DNA from: Streptomyces aurantiogriseus
GTDB taxonomy: Bacteria; Actinomycetota; Actinomycetes; Streptomycetales; Streptomycetaceae
NCBI RefSeq assembly: GCF_014649375.1
Contig: NZ_BMSX01000012.1
Location: forward strand, 248,001-312,000
Reading direction: 5' to 3'
DNA: 64,000 nucleotides
The translations under genes and the position numbers were made by a program. Under the pieces are notes generated by a model that saw only the letters and a program-made list of their open reading frames with translations, ran no database searches and was not told where the DNA came from. Within the stretch, counting starts at the first letter, position 1, and each line of letters begins with the position of its first letter. Below, one piece after another: positions 17,637-26,089 of the stretch.

Positions 17637-18460
17637 CCGTCCTCACGCCCGCCGATCAGTCGTACGACGCTCTCGTGGACCACGTCCGCGCGGGCGCCCT
17701 CGGCCCCGACCCGGCCACCCAGCGGATCGCCGTCGCCTTCACCACCCGCCAGGCCGTACGGCACGACGGGCGCGGCACCGGCTATCGCAACGAGGTTCTC
17801 AGCCTGCGCCTCTCCGAAGCCGTCGGCTCCTGCGCCGTCGAACCCGGCGAGCTGCCCGAGAGCGCGCTGGACGACTGCGTCGGTGCCGATGTGGCCCGTC
17901 TCCTGGAGCACCCCCTGCCGCCGGTGCGGGTGGCCGCCCTCGACGCCTACCTCATGCACGTCACCCCGCACGGGCCGGAGGCCGGAGCCCTGCGGGTTCC
18001 GCTGCCCGCCGGATCCTCCCTGGAGAAGTCCCGGGCCCGGGCGAAGGCCGTCGTCGAGCTGCTCGACCAGCCGGCCGGGGCCACGGTGCTCGTGGTCGGC
18101 GTCGTCAACTCCCTTCTGGAGGCGCTGCGTTCCCGCGAACTCGAGTACGTCCCCTGCGATCTCAAGGGTGGGCTGACGGAGTGGGGCGAGCCCGTCGTCG
18201 CCGACGCGCTCGCCGCGGCCGACCGCTGCGACGCGCTGCTCGTCTCCGGCATGACCCTGGGCAACGGCACCTTCGAGCCCCTCCGCCGGCACGCCCTCGC
18301 GCACGGCAAGCAGCTGGTGATGTTCGCCCAGACCGGCAGCGCCGTCCTGCCCCGCTTCCTCGGGCACGGGGTGAGCGCGGTGTGCGCGGAGCCGTATCCC
18401 TTCTTCTGGCTCGACGGCGGGCCCGGCACCCTGCACTGTTACGCGGGAGGCGAGCGATGA
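17633..18460 (+). CDS. DUF364/DUF4213-like putative heavy-metal-chelation enzyme
   Basis: 275 residues; ATG at 17633 overlaps the preceding stop by 4 bp. The N-terminal half carries IAVAFTTRQAVRHDGRGTGYRNEVLSL and AALDAYLMH; the C-terminal half has a Rossmann-like segment TVLVVGVVNSLLEALRS and LLVSGMTLGNGTFEPL. These fit the DUF4213-DUF364 architecture, whose Pfam description is a putative heavy-metal chelation protein and whose members often sit beside metal ABC transporters. No reaction has been assigned to this kind of protein, so its role in the pathway is open. Cytosolic. Confidence 0.7.
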   Translation: MTVLTPADQSYDALVDHVRAGALGPDPATQRIAVAFTTRQAVRHDGRGTGYRNEVLSLRLSEAVGSCAVEPGELPESALDDCVGADVARLLEHPLPPVRVAALDAYLMHVTPHGPEAGALRVPLPAGSSLEKSRARAKAVVELLDQPAGATVLVVGVVNSLLEALRSRELEYVPCDLKGGLTEWGEPVVADALAAADRCDALLVSGMTLGNGTFEPLRRHALAHGKQLVMFAQTGSAVLPRFLGHGVSAVCAEPYPFFWLDGGPGTLHCYAGGER

Positions 18461-19545
18461 CCGCCACCGCCGTACGGCCCACCGCGCGTCAGGAGTTGCT
18501 CGCCCTGCTCGGCCGGACGCCCGTGGTGCGGGTCACCACCGGCCTGCCCGAGGCCCACCCCGGATTCTGGGCCAAGCTCGAAGGGCTCGCGGCCGGGGGC
18601 ATGAAGGCGCGGGCCGCCGTGTCGATGCTGCTGGGGGCGCGGGAGCGCGGAGAACTGCTCCCCGGTGACCCGGTGGTGGAATCCACCTCCGGGACGCTCG
18701 GCATCGGCCTCGCCTTCGCGGGACAGGCGCTCGGGCATCCGATCGTGCTGGTCGGCGACAGTGAACTCGAGCCCTCCATGCGACAGTTGCTGCGCGCCCA
18801 TGGAGCCCGTCTGGAGATCGTGGACCGTCCGGCGGTCCAGGGAGGCTGGCAGGCCGCCCGCCTCGCCCGACTGCGGGCACTGCTCGCCGAACTGCCCGGC
18901 GCCTACTGGCCCGACCAGTACAACAACCCCGACAACACCGCCGGTTACGCCTCCCTCGCCGCCGAACTCACCTCCCAGCTCGATCACTTGGACATCCTGG
19001 TGTGCAGCGTCGGCACCGGCGGTCACAGCGCCGGCGTCATCGCGCCCCTGCGCCGGCGCTGGCCCGCCCTGCGTCTCATCGGCGTCGACGCCACCGGCTC
19101 CACCATCTTCGGCCAGCCCGCCCGCCCCCGCCTGATGCGCGGCCTCGGCTCCAGCATCCACCCCCGCAACGTCGCCTACGACGCCTTCGACGAGGTCCAC
19201 TGGATCGGCCCCGCCGAGGCCGTGGACAGCTGCCGCAGGCTGGCCCGCTCCAGCTTCGTCACCGGCGGCTGGAGCACCGGCGCGGCCGCCCGCGTCGCCG
19301 CCTGGGCGGCCCGCGTCCACTCCGGGGCGGTCGTCGCCACCGTCTTCCCCGACGGCCCGCACCGCTACCTCGGCACCGTCTACGACGACGACTTCACCAC
19401 CGCCCACGGTCTCGACCCCGCCGCCGCGGCCACCCGGCCCGTCGAGATCCCGCACCCCTGCGCGGCCGAGGCGACCGGCTGGGTGCGCTGCACCAGGGTG
19501 GCCGACCCGCTCAAGAGCCTCCCTCCCTGGAAAGGGGACCAGTGA
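18457..19545 (+). CDS. PLP-dependent cysteine-synthase-like enzyme
   Basis: 362 residues, ATG at 18457 (ATGA overlap). Fold-type II PLP enzyme of the cysteine synthase/cystathionine beta-synthase group: LLGRTPVVRV at the N-terminus, GGMKARAAVSML with Schiff-base Lys50, VESTSGTLGIGLAFAG (cofactor/substrate loop), DQYNNPDNTAGY, and VGTGGHSAGVI phosphate-binding loop. Such enzymes perform beta-replacement on O-activated serine. In metallophore pathways relatives (SbnA) make 2,3-diaminopropionate precursors; here a beta-substituted alanine unit is a reasonable guess. A Leu (GTLG) replaces the Asn-Thr usual in cysteine synthases, hinting at a changed substrate. Confidence 0.85.
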   Translation: MTATAVRPTARQELLALLGRTPVVRVTTGLPEAHPGFWAKLEGLAAGGMKARAAVSMLLGARERGELLPGDPVVESTSGTLGIGLAFAGQALGHPIVLVGDSELEPSMRQLLRAHGARLEIVDRPAVQGGWQAARLARLRALLAELPGAYWPDQYNNPDNTAGYASLAAELTSQLDHLDILVCSVGTGGHSAGVIAPLRRRWPALRLIGVDATGSTIFGQPARPRLMRGLGSSIHPRNVAYDAFDEVHWIGPAEAVDSCRRLARSSFVTGGWSTGAAARVAAWAARVHSGAVVATVFPDGPHRYLGTVYDDDFTTAHGLDPAAAATRPVEIPHPCAAEATGWVRCTRVADPLKSLPPWKGDQ

Positions 19546-20594
19546 AGGCCCGACTGCGCACCGTACGGCTCGACCTCGCCGAGCCGCTGCGCATCTCCCG
19601 CTCCACCATGACCGCTCGCGACGCCGTCTGGCTCACCGTCGAACACGACGGCCTCCACGGCCACGGCGAGGCCGTCACCAGCGTGTACTACGGCCTCGAC
19701 GCCGACACGCTCGCACGGCTTCTCCTGGCCGTCGACCTGAGCCGCTTCACTGACCCGGAGGAGGCCCTGGAGGCCCTGGAACAAGGGAAGTTGAACGCCG
19801 CCGACACCCCGCCCGCCGTGACCGCCGCTGCCGGGGCCGCGCTGCTCGACCTCGCCGGCAAGCGCGCCGGCGTCCCCGTGCACCGTCTCCTCGGCGCCTG
19901 TGCGCCTCCCGTGGCCGCCACCGCCCGCACCATCGGCATCGCCGCACCCGCGCACGCGGCGGCGCAGGCCCGCCGCCTCGCCGCGACCGGCTTCCAGGTC
20001 ATCAAGGTCAAGGCGGGCACCCCCGACCCCGAGGACGACGTGGAGCGCGTACGGGTGATCCGCGACGCGGCGCCCGGGGTGAGGCTGCTCCTCGACCCCA
20101 ACGGAGCCTGGCCCGTGCGGCAGGCCGAGGCGCTGCTGCCCCGGTTCGCGGACCTCGGTGTCGAGGCCGTCGAGCAGCCTCTGGCCCCCGGCGACCCGGA
20201 GGCGCTGGCGGCTCTCGCCGAGCGCTCCCCCCTGCCTGTGATCGCCGACGAGGACGCCGCCGGCCTCGAGGACGCGCGTCGGCTGGCCGGGCGCGTGCAC
20301 GGCGTCAACGTCAAGCTCGCCAAGTGCGGCGGCGTCCACGCGGCCCTGCGCATCGCGGAGTCGATCGAGGGCAGCGGCACCGAGCTGATGCTGGGCTGCC
20401 TCACCGCCAGCACCCTCGGGCTCGCCCCCGCCGTCCATCTTGCCGACCGCGCGCGCTGGGCGGACCTCGACGGCCATCTGCTCCTCGCCCACGACCCGTG
20501 GACCGGGATCGGCGGCGCCGACGGCGTCGTCCGCGCAGGTGACCGTCCCGGGCTGGGAGTCGAGGAGGTGGCCGGACGTGAGGACGTGGCGTGA
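19542..20594 (+). CDS. Enolase-superfamily dipeptide epimerase-like enzyme
   Basis: 350 residues; GTG at 19542 overlaps the preceding stop (GTGA), with AAAGGGG upstream. Muconate-lactonizing subgroup of the enolase superfamily: FQVIKVKAG (Lys155/Lys157 acid-base pair), metal ligands LLLDPNGAW (Asp185), AVEQPL (Glu211) and ADEDA (Asp236), then NVKLAKCGG (Lys258/Lys261) on the other face and MLGCLTAS. This residue set is that of dipeptide epimerases, which invert an alpha-carbon in small peptides. Pairing with an ATP-grasp ligase suggests the product is a small peptide-like molecule with an inverted centre; this is inference. Confidence 0.85.
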   Translation: MKARLRTVRLDLAEPLRISRSTMTARDAVWLTVEHDGLHGHGEAVTSVYYGLDADTLARLLLAVDLSRFTDPEEALEALEQGKLNAADTPPAVTAAAGAALLDLAGKRAGVPVHRLLGACAPPVAATARTIGIAAPAHAAAQARRLAATGFQVIKVKAGTPDPEDDVERVRVIRDAAPGVRLLLDPNGAWPVRQAEALLPRFADLGVEAVEQPLAPGDPEALAALAERSPLPVIADEDAAGLEDARRLAGRVHGVNVKLAKCGGVHAALRIAESIEGSGTELMLGCLTASTLGLAPAVHLADRARWADLDGHLLLAHDPWTGIGGADGVVRAGDRPGLGVEEVAGREDVA

Positions 20595-21840
20595 GATGCG
20601 CCGCTTCCCGGTCGCCGTCCAGCTGCTGCTGGTCAACCAGCTGGGTGTCAACACCGGCTTCTACCTGCTCATCCCCTACCTCGCCACCCACCTCGGCGAG
20701 AACCTGGGGATGTCCGCGGCCGTCGTCGGCATCGTCCTCGGCGTGCGCAACCTCAGCCAGCAGGGCCTGTTCATCGTCGGCGGCTCCGCGGCCGACCGGC
20801 TCGGCGCACGGGGTGTGATCATCGCCGGGTGCGCCCTGCGGACGGTCGGGTTCGCGCTTTTCGCGCTGGGGGACGGGCTGTCGGTGCTGCTCGCCGCGTC
20901 CGTGCTCAGCGGGCTCGCGGGGGCGCTCTTCAACCCGGCCGTGCGTGCCTACCTGGCGCAGGAGGCGGGGGAGCGGAAAGCGGAGGCGTTCGCGTTGTTC
21001 AACGTGTTCGCCACGACCGGTGCGCTGATCGGGCCGCTGCTGGGCAGCGCGCTGCTCCTCGTCGACTTCCGCACCTCCGCGCTCACCGCCGCCGGGATCT
21101 TCGCGGTCCTCACCGTGGCGCAGGCCCTCGTGCTGCCCGCGCGGAAGGTGGAACCCAGCGGGGGGAGCGTCCTCGCGGACTGGCGCGAGGTGGTCGGCAA
21201 CCGTGCCTTCCTGGGCTTCGCCCTCGCCATGGTCGGCATGTTCACCCTGGAGAACCAGCTCTACCTGCTGCTGCCCGACGGCGCGCGGCAGGCGACCGGC
21301 TGGGACGGCGCGGCAGGCCTCGTCTTCCTCGTCGGCACCCTCGCCAACCTGGCCCTCCAGCTGCGCATCACCCGCTACCTCACGTCATACGGCAGCAGGG
21401 CCCGTTGGATCGCGGCGGGCCTCGCCCTGATGGGCCTGGCGTTCCTGCCCCCGGCGACGGTGGCGGGCTCGGCGACCGACGGATGGCTCGACGCCGTGCC
21501 CGTCCTGCTCGGCGCGCTGCTGCTCCACCTCGGCGTCATGGTCGCCTCGCCCTTCGTCATGGAGCTGATCCCCGGCTTCGGCCGTCCCGAGTTGACCGGC
21601 ACCTACTTCGGCATCTTCTACGTCGTCTCGGGCGTCGCCGCCGCCGTCGGCAACACGGTCGTCGGCTGGGCCATGGACACGGGCGAGCGGAGCGACGCCG
21701 GGTGGCTGCCGTGGGTGTGCTGTGCGCTGTTCGGGCCGGCGTCGGCGGGCGGGGTGGCGTGGCTGCACCGGCGCGGGGCGCTGCCCGGGAGCCCGGCACC
21801 CGTCGCCCCCGTGCCCGACGCGGAAAGGAGCAACGCGTGA
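20578..21840 (+). CDS. MFS transporter, probable metallophore exporter
   Basis: 420 residues. Start chosen at GTG 20578, after GAGGAGG, which overlaps the end of the epimerase gene by 17 bp; ATGs further up are out of context. Twelve hydrophobic segments with major facilitator features: FYLLIPYLATHLGENLGMSAAVVG, GGSAADRLGARGVI (loop 2-3 motif), and LFNPAVRAYLAQEAGERKAEAFALFN. The gene's place between biosynthetic genes and an importer parallels cntE in the staphylopine locus, which exports the chelator. Function as exporter is inferred from context. Confidence 0.83.
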   Translation: MRTWREMRRFPVAVQLLLVNQLGVNTGFYLLIPYLATHLGENLGMSAAVVGIVLGVRNLSQQGLFIVGGSAADRLGARGVIIAGCALRTVGFALFALGDGLSVLLAASVLSGLAGALFNPAVRAYLAQEAGERKAEAFALFNVFATTGALIGPLLGSALLLVDFRTSALTAAGIFAVLTVAQALVLPARKVEPSGGSVLADWREVVGNRAFLGFALAMVGMFTLENQLYLLLPDGARQATGWDGAAGLVFLVGTLANLALQLRITRYLTSYGSRARWIAAGLALMGLAFLPPATVAGSATDGWLDAVPVLLGALLLHLGVMVASPFVMELIPGFGRPELTGTYFGIFYVVSGVAAAVGNTVVGWAMDTGERSDAGWLPWVCCALFGPASAGGVAWLHRRGALPGSPAPVAPVPDAERSNA

Positions 21841-22649
21841 CCGCCGATCCCAGCGGCACCCCCATGACCAGCGGAAACCTCCTCACCGACAACCCCGCCC
21901 TCTACGAGGCCCGCTTCCCCGATCCCGACCGCCTCGCCGGCCGCTGGGCCGAGGACTGCCTGCGCCGTCACGGCGCCGGACCACGCGTCCTCGACCTGGG
22001 CTGCGGCACCGGACGCGACGCCGCCCACCTGCACGGCGCCGGCCGTGCGGTGACCGGCGCCGACCTCTCCGAGGCGATGCTCGCGCACGCCCGCACCCAC
22101 CACCCCGGACCGGCCTACGTCCAGGCCGACCTGCACGGCTTCGACCTGGGCGAGGGCGTGTTCGACGCGGTGGTCTGCCTGGACAGCTCCCTGCTGTACT
22201 GCCACGCCAACGCCCAGCTCGACGGCTTCCTCGCCTCCTGCCGCCGCACCCTCACGCCGGGCGGACTGCTCGTCGCCGAGATGCGCAACGGCGCCTACTT
22301 CCTGGGCCGTACGGACCTGCTCGACATTCCGACCGTCGACACCTTCACCTGGCAAGGGACCACCTACCGGTCCGCCACGAACCTGTTCGTGGACCGCACG
22401 GCCCAACTTCTGCGCCGTATCCGCGTCTGGTCGGCCGACGACGGCTCACCGCCCGTCGAACAGCACTCCGCGTGGCGGCTGTTGTTCCCGCTGGAGCTGC
22501 GGCACTTCCTCGCCGCGCACGGCTTCGAGGTCCTCGACCTCCACGACGGACCCGGCCCGCGCACCGAGCCGGCCTGGCGGGAGGGCGAGTCGCCCGGCGT
22601 GACCGCCGACGGGGACCGCCTGCACCTCGTGGCCCGCCTGAGCGCCTGA
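21837..22649 (+). CDS. Class I SAM-dependent methyltransferase
   Basis: 270 residues, GTG at 21837 (GTGA overlap) with GGAAAGGAG upstream. Methyltransferase_25/11-type Rossmann fold: RVLDLGCGTGRDAAHLH (motif I, about 50-66), VTGADLSEAMLAHAR (motif II), VVCLDSSLLYCH, and LTPGGLLVAEMRN. It is much like ordinary small-molecule methyltransferases rather than nicotianamine-synthase-like CntL, so it likely transfers methyl to the metallophore or a precursor. Acceptor unknown. Confidence 0.85.
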   Translation: MTADPSGTPMTSGNLLTDNPALYEARFPDPDRLAGRWAEDCLRRHGAGPRVLDLGCGTGRDAAHLHGAGRAVTGADLSEAMLAHARTHHPGPAYVQADLHGFDLGEGVFDAVVCLDSSLLYCHANAQLDGFLASCRRTLTPGGLLVAEMRNGAYFLGRTDLLDIPTVDTFTWQGTTYRSATNLFVDRTAQLLRRIRVWSADDGSPPVEQHSAWRLLFPLELRHFLAAHGFEVLDLHDGPGPRTEPAWREGESPGVTADGDRLHLVARLSA

Positions 22650-22692
22650 ACACCACCCACCGACACACCCTCACTCACTTCAAGGGACCCTC

Positions 22693-24273
22693 ATGTACGA
22701 CGAACGCTTCCCCGGCCTGCGCCGCCGCGGCTTCCTCGCCGCCACCACCGGCGCCGCCGCCCTCGCCCTCGTCGGCTGCGGGAGCGGCACCGACGACGGC
22801 GACAAGGCCGACACCGGCGACGGCAAGCCCAAGAAGGGCGGACGGCTGCGCGCCGCCTTCGCCGGCGGCGGCGCGAGCGAGACCCTCGACCCGCACCTGG
22901 CCAACCTGTTCGCCGACGTGGCCCGCGCCAAGGCCCTCTACGACAAGCTCGCCGACTACGGCCCCGACCTGTCCGCCCAGCCCCGCCTCGCCACCCGGTG
23001 GGAGCCCGACAAGACGCTGGACCGCTGGCGGATCACCCTCCGCGAGGCCACCTTCCACGACGGCAGGCCCGTCACCGCGAAGGACGTCCTGTACAGCTAC
23101 CGCCGTATCGCCGACCCGAAGCAGGCGTTCCGCGCGAAGGCGTCCCTGGAGCCCATCGACCTCGACGCCAGCCGCGCCACCGGCGAGCGGAGCATCGAGT
23201 TCGTGCTCAAGCGGCCGACCGCCGAATTCCCCAACATCCTGGCCGCGTTCGGCGCGTACATCGTCCCGGAGAACGCGGGGGAGGCGACCGACTTCGACCA
23301 GAGGCCCATCGGCTCCGGCCCCTTCCGCTTCGTCTCCTTCACCCCCGGCCGCTCCGCCGTCTTCCGCCGCTACGACGCCTACTGGGAGGGCGCCCCGCAC
23401 CTCGACGAGCTCGAGTTCGTCGTCGCCAACGAGGAGTCCGCCCGCGTCAACGCGCTCCTCGGCGGCCAGGTCGAGTACGCCCACGAGCTCAATCCCACCA
23501 CCGCCCGCGCCCACGAGGGCAAGGGGCAGATCGAGATCGTCCGGCTCCGGGGCAGCGCCATGCAGGCGTTCTGCATGAAGACCGACCGGGCCCCCTTCGA
23601 CGACAAGCGGGTGCGCGAGGCGTTCTTCCTGATCGCCGACCGCCAGGAGCTCGTCGACGGCGCCCTGTCCGGCGCGGGTGTGGTCGGCAACGACCTGTTC
23701 GGCAAGGGATACGAGTACTACGCCGACGGCCTCCCGCAGCGCGCACAGGACCTCGACAGGGCCCGCGCCCTGCTCAAGCAGGCCGGCGCCGAGAAGCTCA
23801 AGGTCACCCTGGACACCTCGGCCGTCGCCGCCGGGTTCACCGAGGCCGCCGGCATCTTCCGCGACCAGGCCGCCAAGGCGGGCGTCACCATCGACGTGAA
23901 GATGGGCAGCAAGGACTCCTACTGGGCCGACATCCTCGACAACGGCACCCTGTGCTGCTACCGCTCCGGCGCCATGCCCATCGAGGCTCATATCTCCCAA
24001 CGCCTCCTCACCGACTCCACCACCAACGCCACCAAGTGGAAGCACAAGGACTTCGACGCCCTGTACCAGCAGGCGCAGTCCACCCGCGACAAGACCGAAC
24101 GGGCCGCCGTCTACGAGCGGATGCAGCGCCGTCTGTACGCCGAGGGCGGCTTCCTGATCTGGGGCTTCGCCGACTGGATCCTCGGAACGGCGCGGAACCT
24201 GAAGGGGGTTGAGGCCAAGGCGCCCGCCAACACGCTCGACTGGGCCCGCTTCGACAAGGTCTGGCTCGCGTGA
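22693..24273 (+). CDS. ABC transporter substrate-binding lipoprotein, SBP family 5 (oligopeptide/nickel type)
   Basis: 526 residues, ATG at 22693. The N-terminus has RRRGFLAATTGAAALALVGC: a twin-arginine-like motif and lipobox with Cys29, so it is an extracellular lipoprotein. The body shows family-5 features: LDPHLANLFADV, RFDDKRVREAF-like DDKRVREAFFLIADRQELV, and the DGRPVTAKDVLYSY motif. Members bind peptides, nickel or metal-opine complexes; the closest functional analogue by context is CntA, which takes up metal-loaded staphylopine. It is 43 bp after the methyltransferase and coupled to the permease gene downstream. Confidence 0.88.
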   Translation: MYDERFPGLRRRGFLAATTGAAALALVGCGSGTDDGDKADTGDGKPKKGGRLRAAFAGGGASETLDPHLANLFADVARAKALYDKLADYGPDLSAQPRLATRWEPDKTLDRWRITLREATFHDGRPVTAKDVLYSYRRIADPKQAFRAKASLEPIDLDASRATGERSIEFVLKRPTAEFPNILAAFGAYIVPENAGEATDFDQRPIGSGPFRFVSFTPGRSAVFRRYDAYWEGAPHLDELEFVVANEESARVNALLGGQVEYAHELNPTTARAHEGKGQIEIVRLRGSAMQAFCMKTDRAPFDDKRVREAFFLIADRQELVDGALSGAGVVGNDLFGKGYEYYADGLPQRAQDLDRARALLKQAGAEKLKVTLDTSAVAAGFTEAAGIFRDQAAKAGVTIDVKMGSKDSYWADILDNGTLCCYRSGAMPIEAHISQRLLTDSTTNATKWKHKDFDALYQQAQSTRDKTERAAVYERMQRRLYAEGGFLIWGFADWILGTARNLKGVEAKAPANTLDWARFDKVWLA

Positions 24274-25229
24274 GCGTGACCGGACTGCGCTCCTTCGTCG
24301 CCCGGCGGCTGCTCCTCGGTGCCCTGCAGACCGTGGCCGTGGTGCTGCTGGTCTTCGCGCTCACCGAGGCGCTGCCGGGCGACGCCGCCGTCGCCCTCGC
24401 CGGCGACCAGCCCGACCCCGCGCGCATCGCCGCGATCCGCGAGGCGATGGACCTGGACCGGCCGGCGTACGAACGGCTGACCGACTGGGCGGCGGGCCTG
24501 CTGCACGGCGACTTCGGTACGTCCCTGACCTCCGGCCGCCCGGTGAGCCAGTACCTCACCGACGGATTCGGCCCGACCCTGCTGCTGGCCACCCTCACCC
24601 TGACGCTGCTTGTCCCGCTCGGCTTCGGCCTCGGCGTGCTCGCCGCCCGCCACGAGGGACGGCTGGTCGACCGCCTGGTCAGCTCCGTGACGCTCGCTGT
24701 CTACGCGGTCCCGGAGTTCGCCCTCGGCGTGCTCCTGGTCACGGTCTTCGCGCTCGAGCTCGCCTGGCTGCCGCCCACCGCCGTCGGCTACGGCACCGAC
24801 CTGCTCGGCCATCCGGCCGCGCTCGTCCTGCCCGTCCTCGTCCTGCTGTCCCGCCCGGTCTGCTCGCTGAGCCGCCTGGTGCGGGCCGGCATGGTCGACG
24901 CCCTGGCCTCCCCGTACGCGGCCCACGCCCGCCGCTACGGCGTCCCCGGCGCCCGCGTCCGCTACGCCCACGCCCTGCCCAACGCCCTCGCCCCGGCCGT
25001 CCAGCAGCTCGCCCGCACCGTCGACTGGCTGCTGTGCGGCGTCATCGTGGTGGAGGCCCTGTTCGTGATCCCGGGACTCGGCACCGTCCTGCTCAACGCC
25101 GTCGCCGAACGCGACGTGCCGGTCGTACAAGGGCTGGCGGTGGTGTTCGGGGTGCTGACCGTCGTCCTCAACCTGGGGGCCGACCTGGTGACCCACCGGC
25201 TCACGCCCAGGGCGGCGGTGGCGGCATGA
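24270..25229 (+). CDS. ABC transporter permease, DppB/CntB type
   Basis: 319 residues, GTG at 24270 overlapping the binding-protein stop (GTGA). Six hydrophobic segments. It starts with the classic FVARRLLLGALQTVAVVLLVFALTEALPGD of peptide/nickel permeases, has the DFGTSLTSGRPVSQYL segment, and carries the EAA-loop region near MVDALASPYAAHARRYGVPG. Forms the membrane channel with the next gene's product for import of the chelated substrate. Confidence 0.88.
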   Translation: MSVTGLRSFVARRLLLGALQTVAVVLLVFALTEALPGDAAVALAGDQPDPARIAAIREAMDLDRPAYERLTDWAAGLLHGDFGTSLTSGRPVSQYLTDGFGPTLLLATLTLTLLVPLGFGLGVLAARHEGRLVDRLVSSVTLAVYAVPEFALGVLLVTVFALELAWLPPTAVGYGTDLLGHPAALVLPVLVLLSRPVCSLSRLVRAGMVDALASPYAAHARRYGVPGARVRYAHALPNALAPAVQQLARTVDWLLCGVIVVEALFVIPGLGTVLLNAVAERDVPVVQGLAVVFGVLTVVLNLGADLVTHRLTPRAAVAA

Positions 25230-26089
25230 CGACCGGGACACGGCCCCCGAAGCCCGCGCCCACGACCGTACGGCGGTGGCGCCTCGGCAGTCCCGGCCGC
25301 TTCGCCCTCGGCCTCACGATCGTCGCCGTCCCCCTCGTCCTCGCCCTCCTGGGACCGCTGTTCGCGGGCGACCCCGGCCCCCGGACCGTCTCCTTCGCCC
25401 TCGGCGACGGCCACTGGCTCGGCACCGACTTCGTGGGGCGGGATGTGTGGCGGCAGGTGTTGCACGGCGGCCGTACCGTCGTGTTGACCGCGCTCGTCGC
25501 CACCGCCCTGGCGTATCTGGTCGCGCTGCCGGTCGGGCTCGCCGGCGCGCTGACCCGCCTGCGCGCGCTGGAGGAGCTGCTGATGCGGCCGCTGGACGTG
25601 CTGCTCGCCGTGCCGTCACTGCTGCTGATCCTGCTGGTGGCGTCCGTGTTCTCGCCCGGAGCCGCCGGGCTCGCGCTGCTCGTCGCGCTGGTGAACGTCC
25701 CCGACGCGGCCCGGATCGTACGGGCGGCGGCGGCCGAGGCGGCGGCCCGGCCGGCGGTCGAGGCGCTGCGCATGCAGGGCGAGACCTGGTGGCGGATCGC
25801 CGTCGGACACGTCGGCCGCTCGACCCTGCGGACCCTGGCCGCCGACGCCGGCGTCCGGCTGACCGGTGTGCTGTACCTGGTGTCCACGGCCGCCTTCCTC
25901 GGGGTCGGTGTCGCACCGGACGCCGCCGACTGGGCGGTCATGGTCGACCGCAACCGCACCGGTCTGCTCGTGCAGCCGTGGGCCGTGGTGGTGCCCGCGC
26001 TGCTGATCGTGGCGCTGACGACGGGCACCAACCTGCTCTTCGACGCCGCGCTGGAGAAGAGACCGAGCAAGAGGGGACGACGCCCGTGA
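25226..26089 (+). CDS. ABC transporter permease, DppC/CntC type
   Basis: 287 residues, ATG at 25226 (ATGA overlap). Features: an N-terminal helix (FALGLTIVAVPLVLALLGPLF), the HWLGTDFVGRDVWRQVLHGGRT segment typical of DppC, and EAA-loop region EALRMQGETWWRIAVGHV. About six membrane segments. Partner of the preceding permease. Confidence 0.88.
   Translation: MTTGTRPPKPAPTTVRRWRLGSPGRFALGLTIVAVPLVLALLGPLFAGDPGPRTVSFALGDGHWLGTDFVGRDVWRQVLHGGRTVVLTALVATALAYLVALPVGLAGALTRLRALEELLMRPLDVLLAVPSLLLILLVASVFSPGAAGLALLVALVNVPDAARIVRAAAAEAAARPAVEALRMQGETWWRIAVGHVGRSTLRTLAADAGVRLTGVLYLVSTAAFLGVGVAPDAADWAVMVDRNRTGLLVQPWAVVVPALLIVALTTGTNLLFDAALEKRPSKRGRRP

Noticed and set aside
16380-22649. EDDS-type or staphylopine-type biosynthesis
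   Set aside because: There is no argininosuccinate/adenylosuccinate-lyase-like enzyme or SbnB-type dehydrogenase for an EDDS-like route, and no NAS-like CntL, histidine racemase or opine dehydrogenase. Only the importer, exporter and regulation resemble those systems.
22675-24045. 456-codon antisense frame over the binding-protein gene of the zincophore-like operon
   Set aside because: Composition is GC-skewed shadow (repeated GVGGGVGEEAL-type runs) and the opposite strand has a full set of family-5 binding-protein motifs.
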